A stretch of 43,501 nucleotides of DNA from an uncultured Lachnospira sp. (GTDB taxonomy: Bacteria; Bacillota; Clostridia; Lachnospirales; Lachnospiraceae): the NCBI GenBank assembly GCA_934358235.1, contig CAKRKK010000001.1, positions 1 to 43,501 on the forward strand, written 5' to 3'. Of the stretch, positions 34,844 through 43,501 are shown piece by piece. The notes under the pieces were generated by a model. It did not search any database and had not been told where the DNA came from. It saw nothing but the letters and a program-made list of their open reading frames with translations. The translations under genes and the position numbers were made by a program. Every line of letters starts with the position of its first letter. The first letter of the stretch is position 1.

Positions 34844-36478
34844 ATGAATAAACAGGTAACAAAAACAGAGAAAAAGGTACATAGCTATATTAAAAATAAT
34901 CATATGCTTGATGGCTGTAAGCATATAGTTGCAGGGGTTTCGGGAGGGGCCGACTCAGTCTGCCTTTTGTTAATGCTGTATGATTATGTAAAAAAATATT
35001 GTCCAGAGGTATGTATACATGCAGTACATGTCAATCATATGATAAGGCAGGAGGCGGTTGATGATGAGAATTTCACAAGAAACCTGTGCGAAGAATTAGG
35101 CGTTAGCTGCTATGTTGAACATATAGATTGTGAGGGAATTGCTAAGAGGAACGGTCTTACGGTAGAGGAGGCTGGAAGAGCGGAACGTTACAGAATATTT
35201 GAGGAAATAGCTTTAAGGTATGAAGAAACTGGCAGGACTATGATAGCAGTTGCCCATCATATGAATGACCAGGCTGAAACGGTGATTATGAATATGGCGC
35301 GTGGAACCTCTCTTAAGGGTGTGCGTGGGATAGTTCCGGTACGCGATAATATATGCAGGCCCTTGTTATGCATAACAAGGAAGCAGATAGAGGAGTTTCT
35401 TAAGGTAAGGCAGCAGAAGTATGTTACGGATATGACAAACTTTGATAATGATTATACGAGAAATGCCATAAGAAATATAATACTTCCATATATGTGTGAG
35501 CATATTAATAAAAGAGCTGTTGAAAATATATCAGCTATGGCATGTGATATCCGCGAGGCAGAGGAATATATGGACAGGCAGGCGGATAGAATATATAAAG
35601 AATGTGTAATAGAGAAGGTGCAGAATAATTCAGAAGCCGGGAATATGATAAATGAAGCCGTTATAAGAATAAATGCTAAAAGACTAAAGCAGGAGGAGGG
35701 GCTTCTTGCAAGAAGAGTCGTCTATAAGAGTCTGGTGAAGCTTGCCGGAAAGGCAAAGGATATATATTCAGTAAATGTTTCTGATATTGCTGCGCTTATG
35801 GATATGCAGACAGGAAAGGAAATACATTCTGTATATGGGATTCGTGCTAAAAGGGAGTATGATTATATAATACTTACAAAGGCTTATTCCTGTGAGGATA
35901 AGGACGATGAATACGAAATTCACGTTGATATTAAGGGGCTGGACAGGCTGTCAGATATGCCTGAACTTGATAAGACACAAAAAGCTTTAAGCAGTAACAG
36001 CATAGAAGGATGTGAAGACAAAGACGCAGCTTCTCTGACTATAAGCATCGACAGAGATATTTATATAGCTGGTGAGGGAATTAAATATGCAAAAAGCATA
36101 ACATTTTCACTTATTGATAAAAATACAGCGTTAGAAGCTGGCAAAAATCCATTGGATAATGGTAAAATTTGCGTAAACAAATCGAATAATGACTATGCTA
36201 AATATTATGATTATGATAAAATTAATAAATTGCTGGATATAAGATTCAGAAAATCGCAGGATGATATAGTGGTATCTAAAGAAGGGAATACAAAGAAATT
36301 AAAAAAAGAATTAGTAGACCAGAAAGTGCCATCAGCATACAGAGAAAAAGTGCTTCTAGTATGTGATAAGAATCATGTGTTATGGGCGTGCGGTGTAAGA
36401 AGATGTGAGAGCTTTTTAGTAGATTCTCAAACAAGCCGTGTGCTTAAGATATTGATTAATATGAAAGAGAGGAATTAA
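34844..36478 (+). CDS. tilS: tRNA(Ile)-lysidine synthetase
   Basis: A 544-residue TilS. The N-terminal PP-loop ATPase has VSGGADSVCLLLML, HVNHMIR and VAHHMNDQAETVIMN. A middle TilS-substrate domain and a C-terminal TilS domain (IRFRKSQDDIV, YREKVLLVCDKNHVLWACGVR) follow. It makes lysidine at C34 of tRNA-Ile(CAU), so AUA is read. It is about 70 residues longer than B. subtilis TilS, mainly through a variable insert near residues 355-450 rich in Asp, Lys and Asn. GAGG precedes ATG 34844. Confidence 0.93.
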   Translation: MNKQVTKTEKKVHSYIKNNHMLDGCKHIVAGVSGGADSVCLLLMLYDYVKKYCPEVCIHAVHVNHMIRQEAVDDENFTRNLCEELGVSCYVEHIDCEGIAKRNGLTVEEAGRAERYRIFEEIALRYEETGRTMIAVAHHMNDQAETVIMNMARGTSLKGVRGIVPVRDNICRPLLCITRKQIEEFLKVRQQKYVTDMTNFDNDYTRNAIRNIILPYMCEHINKRAVENISAMACDIREAEEYMDRQADRIYKECVIEKVQNNSEAGNMINEAVIRINAKRLKQEEGLLARRVVYKSLVKLAGKAKDIYSVNVSDIAALMDMQTGKEIHSVYGIRAKREYDYIILTKAYSCEDKDDEYEIHVDIKGLDRLSDMPELDKTQKALSSNSIEGCEDKDAASLTISIDRDIYIAGEGIKYAKSITFSLIDKNTALEAGKNPLDNGKICVNKSNNDYAKYYDYDKINKLLDIRFRKSQDDIVVSKEGNTKKLKKELVDQKVPSAYREKVLLVCDKNHVLWACGVRRCESFLVDSQTSRVLKILINMKERN

Positions 36479-36480
36479 AT

Positions 36481-37020
36481 ATGGCAGATATGCATAAGAT
36501 AAGTGTAATGATATCAGAGGATGAGCTTCAGGCAAAGATTGCTGAGCTTGGTGAAAGAATCAGCAGGGACTATGAGGGAAAGGAAATAAAGCTCATATGT
36601 ATACTTAAGGGAAGTGTATTCTTTTGCTGTGAGCTTGCAAAAAGGATTACGGTTCCTGTAAAGATAGATTTTATGCAGACTTCAAGCTATGGAAGTGGAA
36701 CAAAGTCAAGTGGAAATATAGTTATCAAGAAAGAACTTGATGAATCCATAGAGGGCGAGCACGTTATTGTAATTGAGGATATTATTGATTCTGGCAATAC
36801 ACTTTACAGACTTATGCCTATGTTAGAGGCACGTAACCCAGAGGATATATGTATATGTACACTTCTTGATAAGCCAGACAGAAGAGAGGTGGATATTGAA
36901 GTTAAGTATAATGGCTTCAATATTCCGGATGAATTCGTTGTTGGCTATGGACTTGATTATGACCAGAGATATAGAAACCTTCCATTTATAGGAGTTGTAC
37001 ATCCTGAAGGAGAGGAATAA
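36481..37020 (+). CDS. hpt: Hypoxanthine phosphoribosyltransferase
   Basis: A 179-residue purine-salvage enzyme converting hypoxanthine or guanine and PRPP to IMP or GMP. PRPP motif VIVIEDIIDSGNTLYRL, the flexible loop QTSSYGSGTKSSGN and the C-terminal DEFVVGYGLDYDQRYRNLP are complete. It begins 2 nt after the tilS stop; this tilS-hpt-ftsH order is that of B. subtilis. Confidence 0.96.
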   Translation: MADMHKISVMISEDELQAKIAELGERISRDYEGKEIKLICILKGSVFFCCELAKRITVPVKIDFMQTSSYGSGTKSSGNIVIKKELDESIEGEHVIVIEDIIDSGNTLYRLMPMLEARNPEDICICTLLDKPDRREVDIEVKYNGFNIPDEFVVGYGLDYDQRYRNLPFIGVVHPEGEE

Positions 37021-37067
37021 AGAATAAATGGTGTAAGCCATAGAATGCATAAGAATGGAGAGTTATA

Positions 37068-38909
37068 ATGGATAATAAAAGAGGCATGCGATTCTCTGGA
37101 GTGGGAATCTATCTATTTATTGTAGTTATTGCAGCGATGTTTATTATGTATATATCGCGGATGAATTCAGGAACAAGCGATTATACTTATAGTGACTTTG
37201 TTAGTGATGTCAATAAAGGAAAAGTAGAAAGCGTAGTCATAAGACAGAATTCTGAGGTTCCGACAGGTGTGTTAGCTGTTAAAGTAAGCGGCGTACAGAA
37301 TGTCAAAAATGTATATGTATCAGATGTCAACCAGGTTGAAGAAATATTATTAGACAAGGATATAGCATATACACTTAAGGATGTAACAAGACAAAGTGTT
37401 CTTCTTACATCAATACTTCCCTTCGGACTTAGTATTGTAGTTCTTATATTCTTTATGATGATGTTCACAAGACAGGCAGGCGGCGGTGGTGGCAACGCCA
37501 AGATGATGAACTTTGGAAAAAGCCGTGCACGCATGATAAGTGGTGAAGATAACAAGGTTACCTTTAAGGATGTAGCCGGACTTAATGAAGAAAAGGAAGA
37601 GCTTGAAGAAATAGTAGACTTCTTAAAGGATCCTGTCAGATATACCTCGCTCGGTGCAAGAATACCTAAGGGTGTAATCTTAACAGGTGCTCCGGGTACA
37701 GGTAAAACACTTCTTGCAAAGGCAGTTGCAGGAGAAGCTAATGTGCCATTCTTTAGTATATCAGGTTCAGACTTTGTTGAAATGTTTGTTGGTGTCGGAG
37801 CAAGCAGAGTAAGGGATATGTTTGAGGAAGCCAAGAAGAATGCACCTTGTATTATATTTATAGATGAAATAGATGCAGTTGCAAGAAGAAGAGGAACAGG
37901 CATGGGCGGAGGCCACGATGAAAGAGAGCAGACACTTAACCAGATGCTTGTTGAGATGGATGGTTTTGGAGTTAATGAGGGAATCATCGTAATGGCGGCA
38001 ACCAATAGAATAGATATACTTGATCCTGCAATATTAAGACCAGGAAGATTCGATAGAAAGATAGTGGTTGGAAGACCTGATGTACAGGGAAGACTTGAGA
38101 TATTACAGGTGCATGCAGCCAAAAAGCCACTTGGTGATGATGTAGATCTTGAGAAGCTGGCAAGAACTTCAGCAGGCTTTACAGGTGCAGACCTGGAAAA
38201 TGTGCTGAATGAAGCAGCGATTGGTGCAGCCAGAAAGAAATCAAAGTATATAACCAATGCAGATGTAGAAGAAGCGTTTATAAAGATAGGAATAGGCGTT
38301 GAAAAGAAGAGCAAGATAATATCAGATAAAGAAAAGAGAATTACGGCCTACCATGAGTCTGGACACGCTATTTTATTCCATCTGCTTCCAGATGTCGGAC
38401 CTGTTCATACAATCTCTATCATACCAACAGGCATGGGAGCAGCGGGATACACAATGCCACTTCCTGAGCGTGATGAGATGTTTAACACAAAGGGAAAGAT
38501 GCTTCAGAATATAATAGTAAGTCTTGGTGGACGTGTTGCAGAGGAGCTTGTATTTGATGATATAACAACAGGAGCATCACAGGATATAAAGCAGGCAACA
38601 CAGACAGCACGCGATATGGTTACAAAGTATGGCTTTTCTGATAAGCTCGGACTTATTAACTATGATACAGATAGTGATGAAGTATTCATAGGCAGGGATC
38701 TTGCACATACAAGACCATATGGTGAGGATGTTGCAACACTCATAGATAAAGAGGTAAAGGATATAGTGGATGAGTGCTATGCTAAAGCCAGAAAGCTTAT
38801 ATCTGAGAATATGGACGTATTAAAGAAGAGCTCAGAGCTTCTGCTTGAGAAGGAAAAAATAACAAGAGAAGAGTTTGAGGCATTATTTGCTGATACAATA
38901 ACAGCCTAG
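37068..38909 (+). CDS. ftsH: ATP-dependent zinc metalloprotease FtsH
   Basis: A 613-residue membrane AAA+ protease. Two N-terminal membrane helices (about 9-28 and 108-130) flank an external loop. The AAA domain has Walker A GAPGTGKT (K213), Walker [12 protein letters not shown] and the SRH region [17 protein letters not shown]. The M41 protease domain carries HESGH (H429, E430, H433) and the third zinc ligand D506 in GASQDIK. It degrades misfolded membrane proteins and regulators. GGAG lies before ATG 37068. Confidence 0.97.
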   Translation: MDNKRGMRFSGVGIYLFIVVIAAMFIMYISRMNSGTSDYTYSDFVSDVNKGKVESVVIRQNSEVPTGVLAVKVSGVQNVKNVYVSDVNQVEEILLDKDIAYTLKDVTRQSVLLTSILPFGLSIVVLIFFMMMFTRQAGGGGGNAKMMNFGKSRARMISGEDNKVTFKDVAGLNEEKEELEEIVDFLKDPVRYTSLGARIPKGVILTGAPGTGKTLLAKAVAGEANVPFFSISGSDFVEMFVGVGASRVRDMFEEAKKNAPCIIFIDEIDAVARRRGTGMGGGHDEREQTLNQMLVEMDGFGVNEGIIVMAATNRIDILDPAILRPGRFDRKIVVGRPDVQGRLEILQVHAAKKPLGDDVDLEKLARTSAGFTGADLENVLNEAAIGAARKKSKYITNADVEEAFIKIGIGVEKKSKIISDKEKRITAYHESGHAILFHLLPDVGPVHTISIIPTGMGAAGYTMPLPERDEMFNTKGKMLQNIIVSLGGRVAEELVFDDITTGASQDIKQATQTARDMVTKYGFSDKLGLINYDTDSDEVFIGRDLAHTRPYGEDVATLIDKEVKDIVDECYAKARKLISENMDVLKKSSELLLEKEKITREEFEALFADTITA

Positions 38910-38964
38910 TTAATCAATAATATTGGGATTGTATTTCTATGAAAACAAACGATATGCAATATGC

Positions 38965-38988
38965 ACAAAAATATAGCAATATTTTTGT
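38965..38988 (+). repeat. Perfect AT-rich inverted repeat after ftsH
   Basis: ACAAAAATAT (38965-38974) and ATATTTTTGT (38979-38988) with a 4-nt loop. Part of the 349-bp gap 38910-39258. It may help end ftsH transcripts or be a protein-binding site. A stronger terminator follows at 39100. No gene is convincing in this gap. Confidence 0.5.
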
Positions 38989-39099
38989 AAGATTTGTGAA
39001 CACTTATGGCGTATGGCATGATATTATAATTAATGTAAAAACCCCCAATACATTATATATTTTTTTGCTACACCCCATAATAAGTGAAATACCTTCTCC

Positions 39100-39131
39100 A
39101 AAAAGGACAGTCCCCCCAGACTGTCCTTTTT
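39100..39131 (+). terminator. Rho-independent terminator after ftsH
   Basis: A 12-bp perfect stem, AAAAAGGACAGT (39100-39111) with ACTGTCCTTTTT (39120-39131), a loop of CCCCCCAG and a T run. It separates the yab-ftsH block from the amylase gene. Confidence 0.9.
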
Positions 39132-39258
39132 ACTTGTATGGAAAGTCAGGCAAAAGCTGTATGTAAATAAAAGAAATCTTAAGAAGTATATCTAACTGTT
39201 GAATAAATACCTATAATGATATAAAATTGTATATGATTAATGTCAAGGAGTAGATTCT

Positions 39259-41373
39259 ATGATAATAAGCGCAGCAGTTGAGAATCTGTCATCGTGGGAA
39301 AAAAAGCTACTGTATATGTGTAATGCAAGACCAACTATTAACACCAGAGCTTTATTTTCAGATGTAACAGAGGATTACAGAAGTCCGGCAGAGCCTATGC
39401 CGGGAGATACAGTAAAGATAAGGCTGAGAACGGGACGTTATAATGTAGACAAGGCTTATATATACGTCAATAATGTAGAATGTCCTATGACAAAAATCAA
39501 GGCAGCCGGTCTTTTTGATTACTATGAAGCAGATATAAAGGTTGGAGAAGAGAAGCTTTACTATTATTTTAAGGTGGAAACTGGAAAGGTTGTATGCTAT
39601 TACAATCAGATAGGTGCCATAAAGGAATTAAATATATATTATAATTTTCAGATTATGCCGGGCTTTAAGACACCAGCCTGGGCAAAGGGTGCTGTTATGT
39701 ACCAGATATATACAGACAGATTCTATGATGGAGATAAGTCGAATAATGTACTTGATAATGAGTACAGTTATATATCAGAGCATGTCTGTCAGGTGAAGGA
39801 CTGGGATAAGTATCCGGCAACTATGGGTGTCAGGGAATTCTATGGTGGAGACCTTCAGGGAGTGCTTGATAAGCTGGATTATCTTAGTGAGTTAGGTGTT
39901 GAGGTAATATATTTTAATCCGCTGTTTGTTTCACCATCGAATCATAAGTATGATATACAGGATTATGATTATATAGATCCTCACTTTGGAATTATTAAGA
40001 AGGATGAGGGAGAGCTGTTACAGGAGGGTGACCAGAACAACACACACGCTACACGTTATATATGCAGGGTGACCAGCAGGGAGAATCTTGAAGCAAGTAA
40101 CAGATTCTTTGCAGAGGTTGTTGAACAGATCCATAAAAGGGGAATGAAGGTTATAATAGATGGAGTATTTAACCATTGTGGTTCCTTTAATAAATGGATG
40201 GACAGGGAGCACATATACAGCTCTAGTGAAGATGTATACGAGCGTGGAGCATATGAGAGGTATGAGAGTCCATATCACAGCTTCTTTAAGTTCTATGGCA
40301 ACCAATGGCCTGATAATGGCTCTTATGATGGCTGGTGGGGGCATGATACCCTTCCTAAGCTTAACTATGAAGAATCAGAGGAATTAGAGAATTATATACT
40401 TAACATAGGTAGAAAATGGGTTTCTGAGCCATTCAATGTAGATGGCTGGAGACTTGATGTTGCAGCAGATCTTGGATACAGCAGGGAATATAACCATGAG
40501 TTCTGGAAGAAGTTCAGAAGAGCGGTTAAGGAGGCTAATCCGGAGGCTGTTATTCTTGCGGAGAATTATGGTGATTCCTATGACTGGTTACAGGGTGATG
40601 AATGGGATACTATAATGAACTATGATGCTTTTATGGAACCGGTAACCTGGTTTTTAACCGGCATGGAAAAGCATAGTGATGAGCTGCGTTTAGATTCACT
40701 TGGAAACCCGGATTATTTCTTTGGTGCAATGCATCATAATATGGCAAGAATGGGTGGACAGAGCTTTTCTATATCGATGAATGAGTTATCTAACCATGAC
40801 CATTCAAGATTCCTTACAAGAACTAATCACGTTGTTGGAAGGGTGGCAGAGCTAGGACCTGAGGCAGCCAATAACAATGTTAATAAAGCGGTGTTTATGG
40901 AGGCAGTTGTCATACAGATGACCTGGCCTGGGGCACCAACTATATACTATGGAGACGAAGCAGGGGTATGTGGTTTCACAGATCCTGATAATAGAAGAAC
41001 ATATCCATGGGGGCATGAAGATAAGGAGCTTATACAGTTCCATAAGGATATTATCAGAATGCACAAGGAGAATGAGGTACTAAGAACAGGCTCATATAAG
41101 CAGTTATATTCAGGGCATAATGTTATTGCATATGGTAGATTTACTATGGAGGATGCAGTAATTGTAGTTGTGAATAACGGAGATGATGAGACAAGAGTTA
41201 AGGTACCGGTATGGGAAACAGGACTTGGTATGGATGCAGATGTTGAACAGATAATGGTTACATTTGATGGCGGATACACTATAGACAGACAGGGCTATAG
41301 ATTAAAGGATGGCAATCTTGATATAGGACTAAGAAAAACATCAGCAGTAGTATTAAGAAAGCTAAGATGGTGA
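39259..41373 (+). CDS. GH13 alpha-amylase / neopullulanase-type enzyme
   Basis: A 704-residue cytoplasmic glycoside hydrolase without a signal peptide. An N-terminal beta-sandwich (about 20-125; CBM34-like) precedes the GH13 barrel. Conserved regions: DGVFNHCG, DGWRLDVAAD with nucleophile D400, ILAENYGD with acid E435, and SNHDHSRF with D514. The C-terminal beta domain lies at about 610-704. Similarity of layout is to cyclomaltodextrinase/neopullulanase, so it should process maltodextrins imported into the cell. AAGGAG lies 8 nt before ATG 39259. Confidence 0.88.
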   Translation: MIISAAVENLSSWEKKLLYMCNARPTINTRALFSDVTEDYRSPAEPMPGDTVKIRLRTGRYNVDKAYIYVNNVECPMTKIKAAGLFDYYEADIKVGEEKLYYYFKVETGKVVCYYNQIGAIKELNIYYNFQIMPGFKTPAWAKGAVMYQIYTDRFYDGDKSNNVLDNEYSYISEHVCQVKDWDKYPATMGVREFYGGDLQGVLDKLDYLSELGVEVIYFNPLFVSPSNHKYDIQDYDYIDPHFGIIKKDEGELLQEGDQNNTHATRYICRVTSRENLEASNRFFAEVVEQIHKRGMKVIIDGVFNHCGSFNKWMDREHIYSSSEDVYERGAYERYESPYHSFFKFYGNQWPDNGSYDGWWGHDTLPKLNYEESEELENYILNIGRKWVSEPFNVDGWRLDVAADLGYSREYNHEFWKKFRRAVKEANPEAVILAENYGDSYDWLQGDEWDTIMNYDAFMEPVTWFLTGMEKHSDELRLDSLGNPDYFFGAMHHNMARMGGQSFSISMNELSNHDHSRFLTRTNHVVGRVAELGPEAANNNVNKAVFMEAVVIQMTWPGAPTIYYGDEAGVCGFTDPDNRRTYPWGHEDKELIQFHKDIIRMHKENEVLRTGSYKQLYSGHNVIAYGRFTMEDAVIVVVNNGDDETRVKVPVWETGLGMDADVEQIMVTFDGGYTIDRQGYRLKDGNLDIGLRKTSAVVLRKLRW

Positions 41374-41429
41374 AATATAGAGTAATATATTTAGCCTGTT
41401 ATTATCATGATTAAGAAATGGAGTTAGAT

Positions 41430-42344
41430 ATGTCAGCAGATAATAATGATGGAAAGAAGATACAGCTTAACAGAAAGCTGAGATTGTGGAATAAGTATAA
41501 GAATCCGATAATAGGAGCGGTATCAGCTATAATAGTTATTGTTATAGCCGTAGTAGTATTAAGGGCTTGCAGTGTTGGAAGAACAGATGACAATGCGGCT
41601 TCTACGAAAGCAGACAGGAATAACAGCACAACTACTGCTATGAATGTGACAGAAGAACAGACATCATCTGGCGTGGCAGAAGCTACAACAGCAGCTACCA
41701 CAGAAGCCACAACACAGGCTGCACAGCCAGCTACAACACAGGCGGCTGCAACAGGAAGTGTGGTTAAGATAAATGATAAGGCGGTAGAAGAGGAATATAC
41801 ATCAAAGGATGCATATTCTGATGCAGTATTATTCGGAGATATGATTATAGCAGGTATAGAGGATTATGCATATCTTGGTTCAGGCAGTATCGTATCAGAT
41901 AATAATCTTACTACAGATAAAGCACTTAATTATGTGTCAGACGTTAAGGATAGAAATCCATCAAAGGTGTATGTGCTTGTGGGACTGAATGATCTTAACT
42001 ATGGAACAAGAAGCGGTGAGGACGTAGCAGAAAGAATAGGAACAATAGTTTCTTCGCTTAAAGAACAGATACCTTCGGCTAAGATATATGTTGTATCTTT
42101 ATTACCTGTAACAGAGAGCTTTGAAGCTAAATCATCAGTTAAGATAAAGCAGACAGATATAGATGCTGCTAATAAGAAGCTTTCAGAGGAAGCTTTGGCT
42201 ATGGGTATGACATTTATTGATATTGCAGATTCTTTCAAGGATGGAACGGGATATCTTGATACAGAATTCTCGTCAGGTGGATATAATCTTAATCATAATT
42301 ATTATCCATTCTTCCTTAATAAGTTGGCAGGAGCGACCAGATAA
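41430..42344 (+). CDS. Membrane-anchored SGNH-like protein with altered catalytic residues
   Basis: A 304-residue protein: a basic cytoplasmic tail, one membrane helix (about 25-46), a Thr/Ala/Gln-rich linker (about 50-110) and an SGNH/GDSL-like domain. Block I reads LFGDMIIAG with M138 where the nucleophile Ser should be. Block III GLND (N187, D188) is intact. Block V reads NLNH (N286 to H289), with Asn replacing the usual Asp. It is probably not an active esterase but may bind glycan or lipid outside the membrane. The stop overlaps the trmD start by 1 nt, so the two are coupled. GGAG precedes ATG 41430 by 6 nt. Confidence 0.8.
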   Translation: MSADNNDGKKIQLNRKLRLWNKYKNPIIGAVSAIIVIVIAVVVLRACSVGRTDDNAASTKADRNNSTTTAMNVTEEQTSSGVAEATTAATTEATTQAAQPATTQAAATGSVVKINDKAVEEEYTSKDAYSDAVLFGDMIIAGIEDYAYLGSGSIVSDNNLTTDKALNYVSDVKDRNPSKVYVLVGLNDLNYGTRSGEDVAERIGTIVSSLKEQIPSAKIYVVSLLPVTESFEAKSSVKIKQTDIDAANKKLSEEALAMGMTFIDIADSFKDGTGYLDTEFSSGGYNLNHNYYPFFLNKLAGATR

Positions 42345-43045
42345 TGAAATTCTATGTTATGACACTTTTTCCACAGATGATTCTGGATGGACTTAATACA
42401 AGTATTACAGGAAGAGCTATAGAAGCTGGGACTTTGTCTGTTGAAGCAGTAGATATAAGAGATTTCTCAAAGAACAAGCATATGAAGGTGGACGATTACC
42501 CATATGGCGGCGGGGCTGGAATGGTTATGCAGGCAGAACCGGTATGTGATGCCTATGAGAGTATAGCAGCAGGATGTGCTAAAAGACCAAGAGTTGTATA
42601 TATGACACCACAGGGACATACCTTTAACCAGAGAATGGCAGAAGAATTCTCTAAGGAAGAAGAGCTTGTTATACTGTGTGGACATTATGAAGGAATAGAT
42701 GAAAGAGCGCTTGAGCTGATAGTTACGGATTATGTATCTATTGGTGATTATGTCCTTACAGGAGGCGAGCTTGCCGCAATGGTTGTTATCGACTCAGTAT
42801 CAAGGCTTGTTCCCGGTGTGCTTAATAATGAGGAGTCAGCACAGACAGAAAGCTTTGCAGATAATCTGCTGGAATATCCACAGTATACAAGACCGGCTGA
42901 ATATAAGGGCTTAAAGGTTCCAGAGGTGCTTCTTTCGGGACACCACGCCAATATAGAGCAATGGCGTTATGAGAAGTCATTGGAAAGAACTAAGAAATAC
43001 CGTCCGGATCTGTATGAAAAGCATATGTCAGATAAGCAGCAATAA
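42344..43045 (+). CDS. trmD: tRNA (guanine-37-N1)-methyltransferase
   Basis: A 233-residue SPOUT enzyme that makes m1G37 and prevents frameshifting. The trefoil-knot SAM motif LCGHYEGIDERALE and SIGDYVLTGGELAAM are complete, and GGGAGMVMQAEP is at the family position. It overlaps the preceding gene (ATG within TAATG). The usual neighbours rpsP, rimM and rplS are not beside it. A terminator follows after a repeat-bearing tail. Confidence 0.96.
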   Translation: MKFYVMTLFPQMILDGLNTSITGRAIEAGTLSVEAVDIRDFSKNKHMKVDDYPYGGGAGMVMQAEPVCDAYESIAAGCAKRPRVVYMTPQGHTFNQRMAEEFSKEEELVILCGHYEGIDERALELIVTDYVSIGDYVLTGGELAAMVVIDSVSRLVPGVLNNEESAQTESFADNLLEYPQYTRPAEYKGLKVPEVLLSGHHANIEQWRYEKSLERTKKYRPDLYEKHMSDKQQ

Positions 43046-43112
43046 CTGTAAATGTGAGAATAAGACTATAAATATGTAAATCAGCCTGTAAATATAAGAA
43101 TAAGTCTATAAA
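43046..43112 (+). repeat. Imperfect 27-bp tandem repeat after trmD
   Basis: Copies at 43046-43072 and 43086-43112 (40-bp period) differ at three positions and begin CTGTAAAT. They lie between the trmD stop and its terminator. No coding role is visible. Confidence 0.55.
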
Positions 43113-43144
43113 ACGGATAACAGGTTATGTTACAAAAGACCAGT

Positions 43145-43182
43145 CTGTAGCTGCCAGGACAGAGGGCAGCTACAGGCATTTT
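43145..43182 (+). terminator. Rho-independent terminator after trmD
   Basis: An 11-bp stem, CTGTAGCTGCC (43145-43155) with GGCAGCTACAG (43165-43175), a 9-nt loop and a downstream T run. Confidence 0.9.
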
Positions 43183-43206
43183 TTGAACATTTTTCATAAA
43201 TACAGG

Positions 43207-43234
43207 TTGACGTATGTTGCTCAGGTATGATAAT
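43207..43234 (+). promoter_or_regulatory. Promoter of the tRNA-Phe/tRNA-Gly unit
   Basis: TTGACG (43207-43212), a 16-nt spacer and GATAAT (43229-43234). A leader of about 85 nt with a GGTGGT/ACCACC stem precedes tRNA-Phe. Confidence 0.6.
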
Positions 43235-43327
43235 ATATACAAGTCTTTGGTGGTAGCATTTACCGCTACGGATGATAGTGATATGAGATTAATATGACCA
43301 CCATAATTAATGCGATGATCACAGTAA

Positions 43328-43400
<73 letters not shown>

Positions 43401-43424
43401 TTTTATATATGGATATTACATTAT

Positions 43425-43495
43425 GCGGGTGTAGTTCAATGGTAGAACACTAGCCTTCCAAGCTAGATACGTGGGTTCGATTCCCATCACCCGCT
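43425..43495 (+). tRNA. tRNA-Gly (TCC)
   Basis: A 71-nt cloverleaf. The acceptor stem GCGGGTG pairs with CACCCGC, the anticodon loop is CTTCCAA (TCC), the T loop is TTCGATT and the discriminator is T, usual for tRNA-Gly. CCA is not encoded. A T run begins at the window end. Confidence 0.96.
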
Positions 43496-43501
43496 TTTTT
43501 T

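Noticed and set aside
37187..38314. Long minus-strand ORF inside ftsH (375 codons)
   Set aside because: It is an antisense shadow with no ribosome site and lies opposite the fully conserved ftsH coding sequence.
38939..39166. 75-codon ORF between ftsH and the amylase gene
   Set aside because: It runs through a clear terminator stem, has no ribosome site and encodes no recognisable pattern.
43046..43112. Tandem repeat after trmD as a CRISPR-like array
   Set aside because: Only two imperfect copies, AT-rich, with a 13-bp gap and no cas genes.

Overview
The window is about 43.5 kb of low-GC, densely coding DNA. It reads as a chromosome segment of a spore-forming member of the Clostridia, most likely family Lachnospiraceae. 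Evidence for this is AGGAGG-type ribosome sites, frequent GTG/TTG starts, sporulation genes (cwlD, spoVT, yabP, yabQ, a spoIIE-like gene) and two blocks of Bacillus/Clostridium synteny. I see no insertion sequence, prophage, integrase or CRISPR array.

Layout. (1) 1-4.0 kb: the start of a minus-strand ferredoxin, a small DUF1858 CxxC protein, mecA (minus), then a Ser/Thr kinase fused to a ParA/MinD-like domain and a second MinD-like protein. The kinase N-lobe is cut off from any start codon by an apparent frameshift. (2) 4.0-6.9 kb: a structured intergenic stretch, a GH18/SH3 wall hydrolase and the spore amidase cwlD. (3) 6.9-9.4 kb: tsaC (ywlC type), a ywlE-like phosphatase, rpiB and comEB. 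(4) 10.2-18.4 kb: the full F-type ATP synthase operon (atpZ, atpI, atpB-E-F-H-A-G-D-C) followed by a ywmB-like gene. The c subunit carries the complete Na+-ligand signature. (5) 18.6-24.6 kb: a methyltransferase, a large exported protein of unknown role and a class A penicillin-binding protein. (6) 24.7-31.2 kb: a small membrane protein, plsC, apbE, a trigger-factor-like lipoprotein, a SulP transporter and an amidohydrolase. (7) 31.4-38.9 kb: the 'yab' block spoVT, rqcP, yabP, yabQ, divIC, spoIIE-like, tilS, hpt, ftsH, in the B. subtilis order. (8) 39.2-43.5 kb: a GH13 amylase, an SGNH-like protein lacking catalytic residues, trmD, tRNA-Phe and tRNA-Gly.

Themes. The ATP synthase and ApbE fit a Na+-based energy economy, as in anaerobes with Rnf/Nqr complexes. 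Sporulation control can be read from the DNA: a sigma-E-type promoter before yabP, a sigma-E -10 before cwlD, a sigma-G-like promoter before spoVT, and a promoter with 21-bp spacing before the spoIIE-like gene. That gene lacks the usual multi-pass membrane domain. The least explained items are the kinase/pseudo-ATPase pair at 1.7-4.0 kb, the structured region at 4.07-4.22 kb, the 845-residue exported protein and the SGNH pseudo-enzyme.
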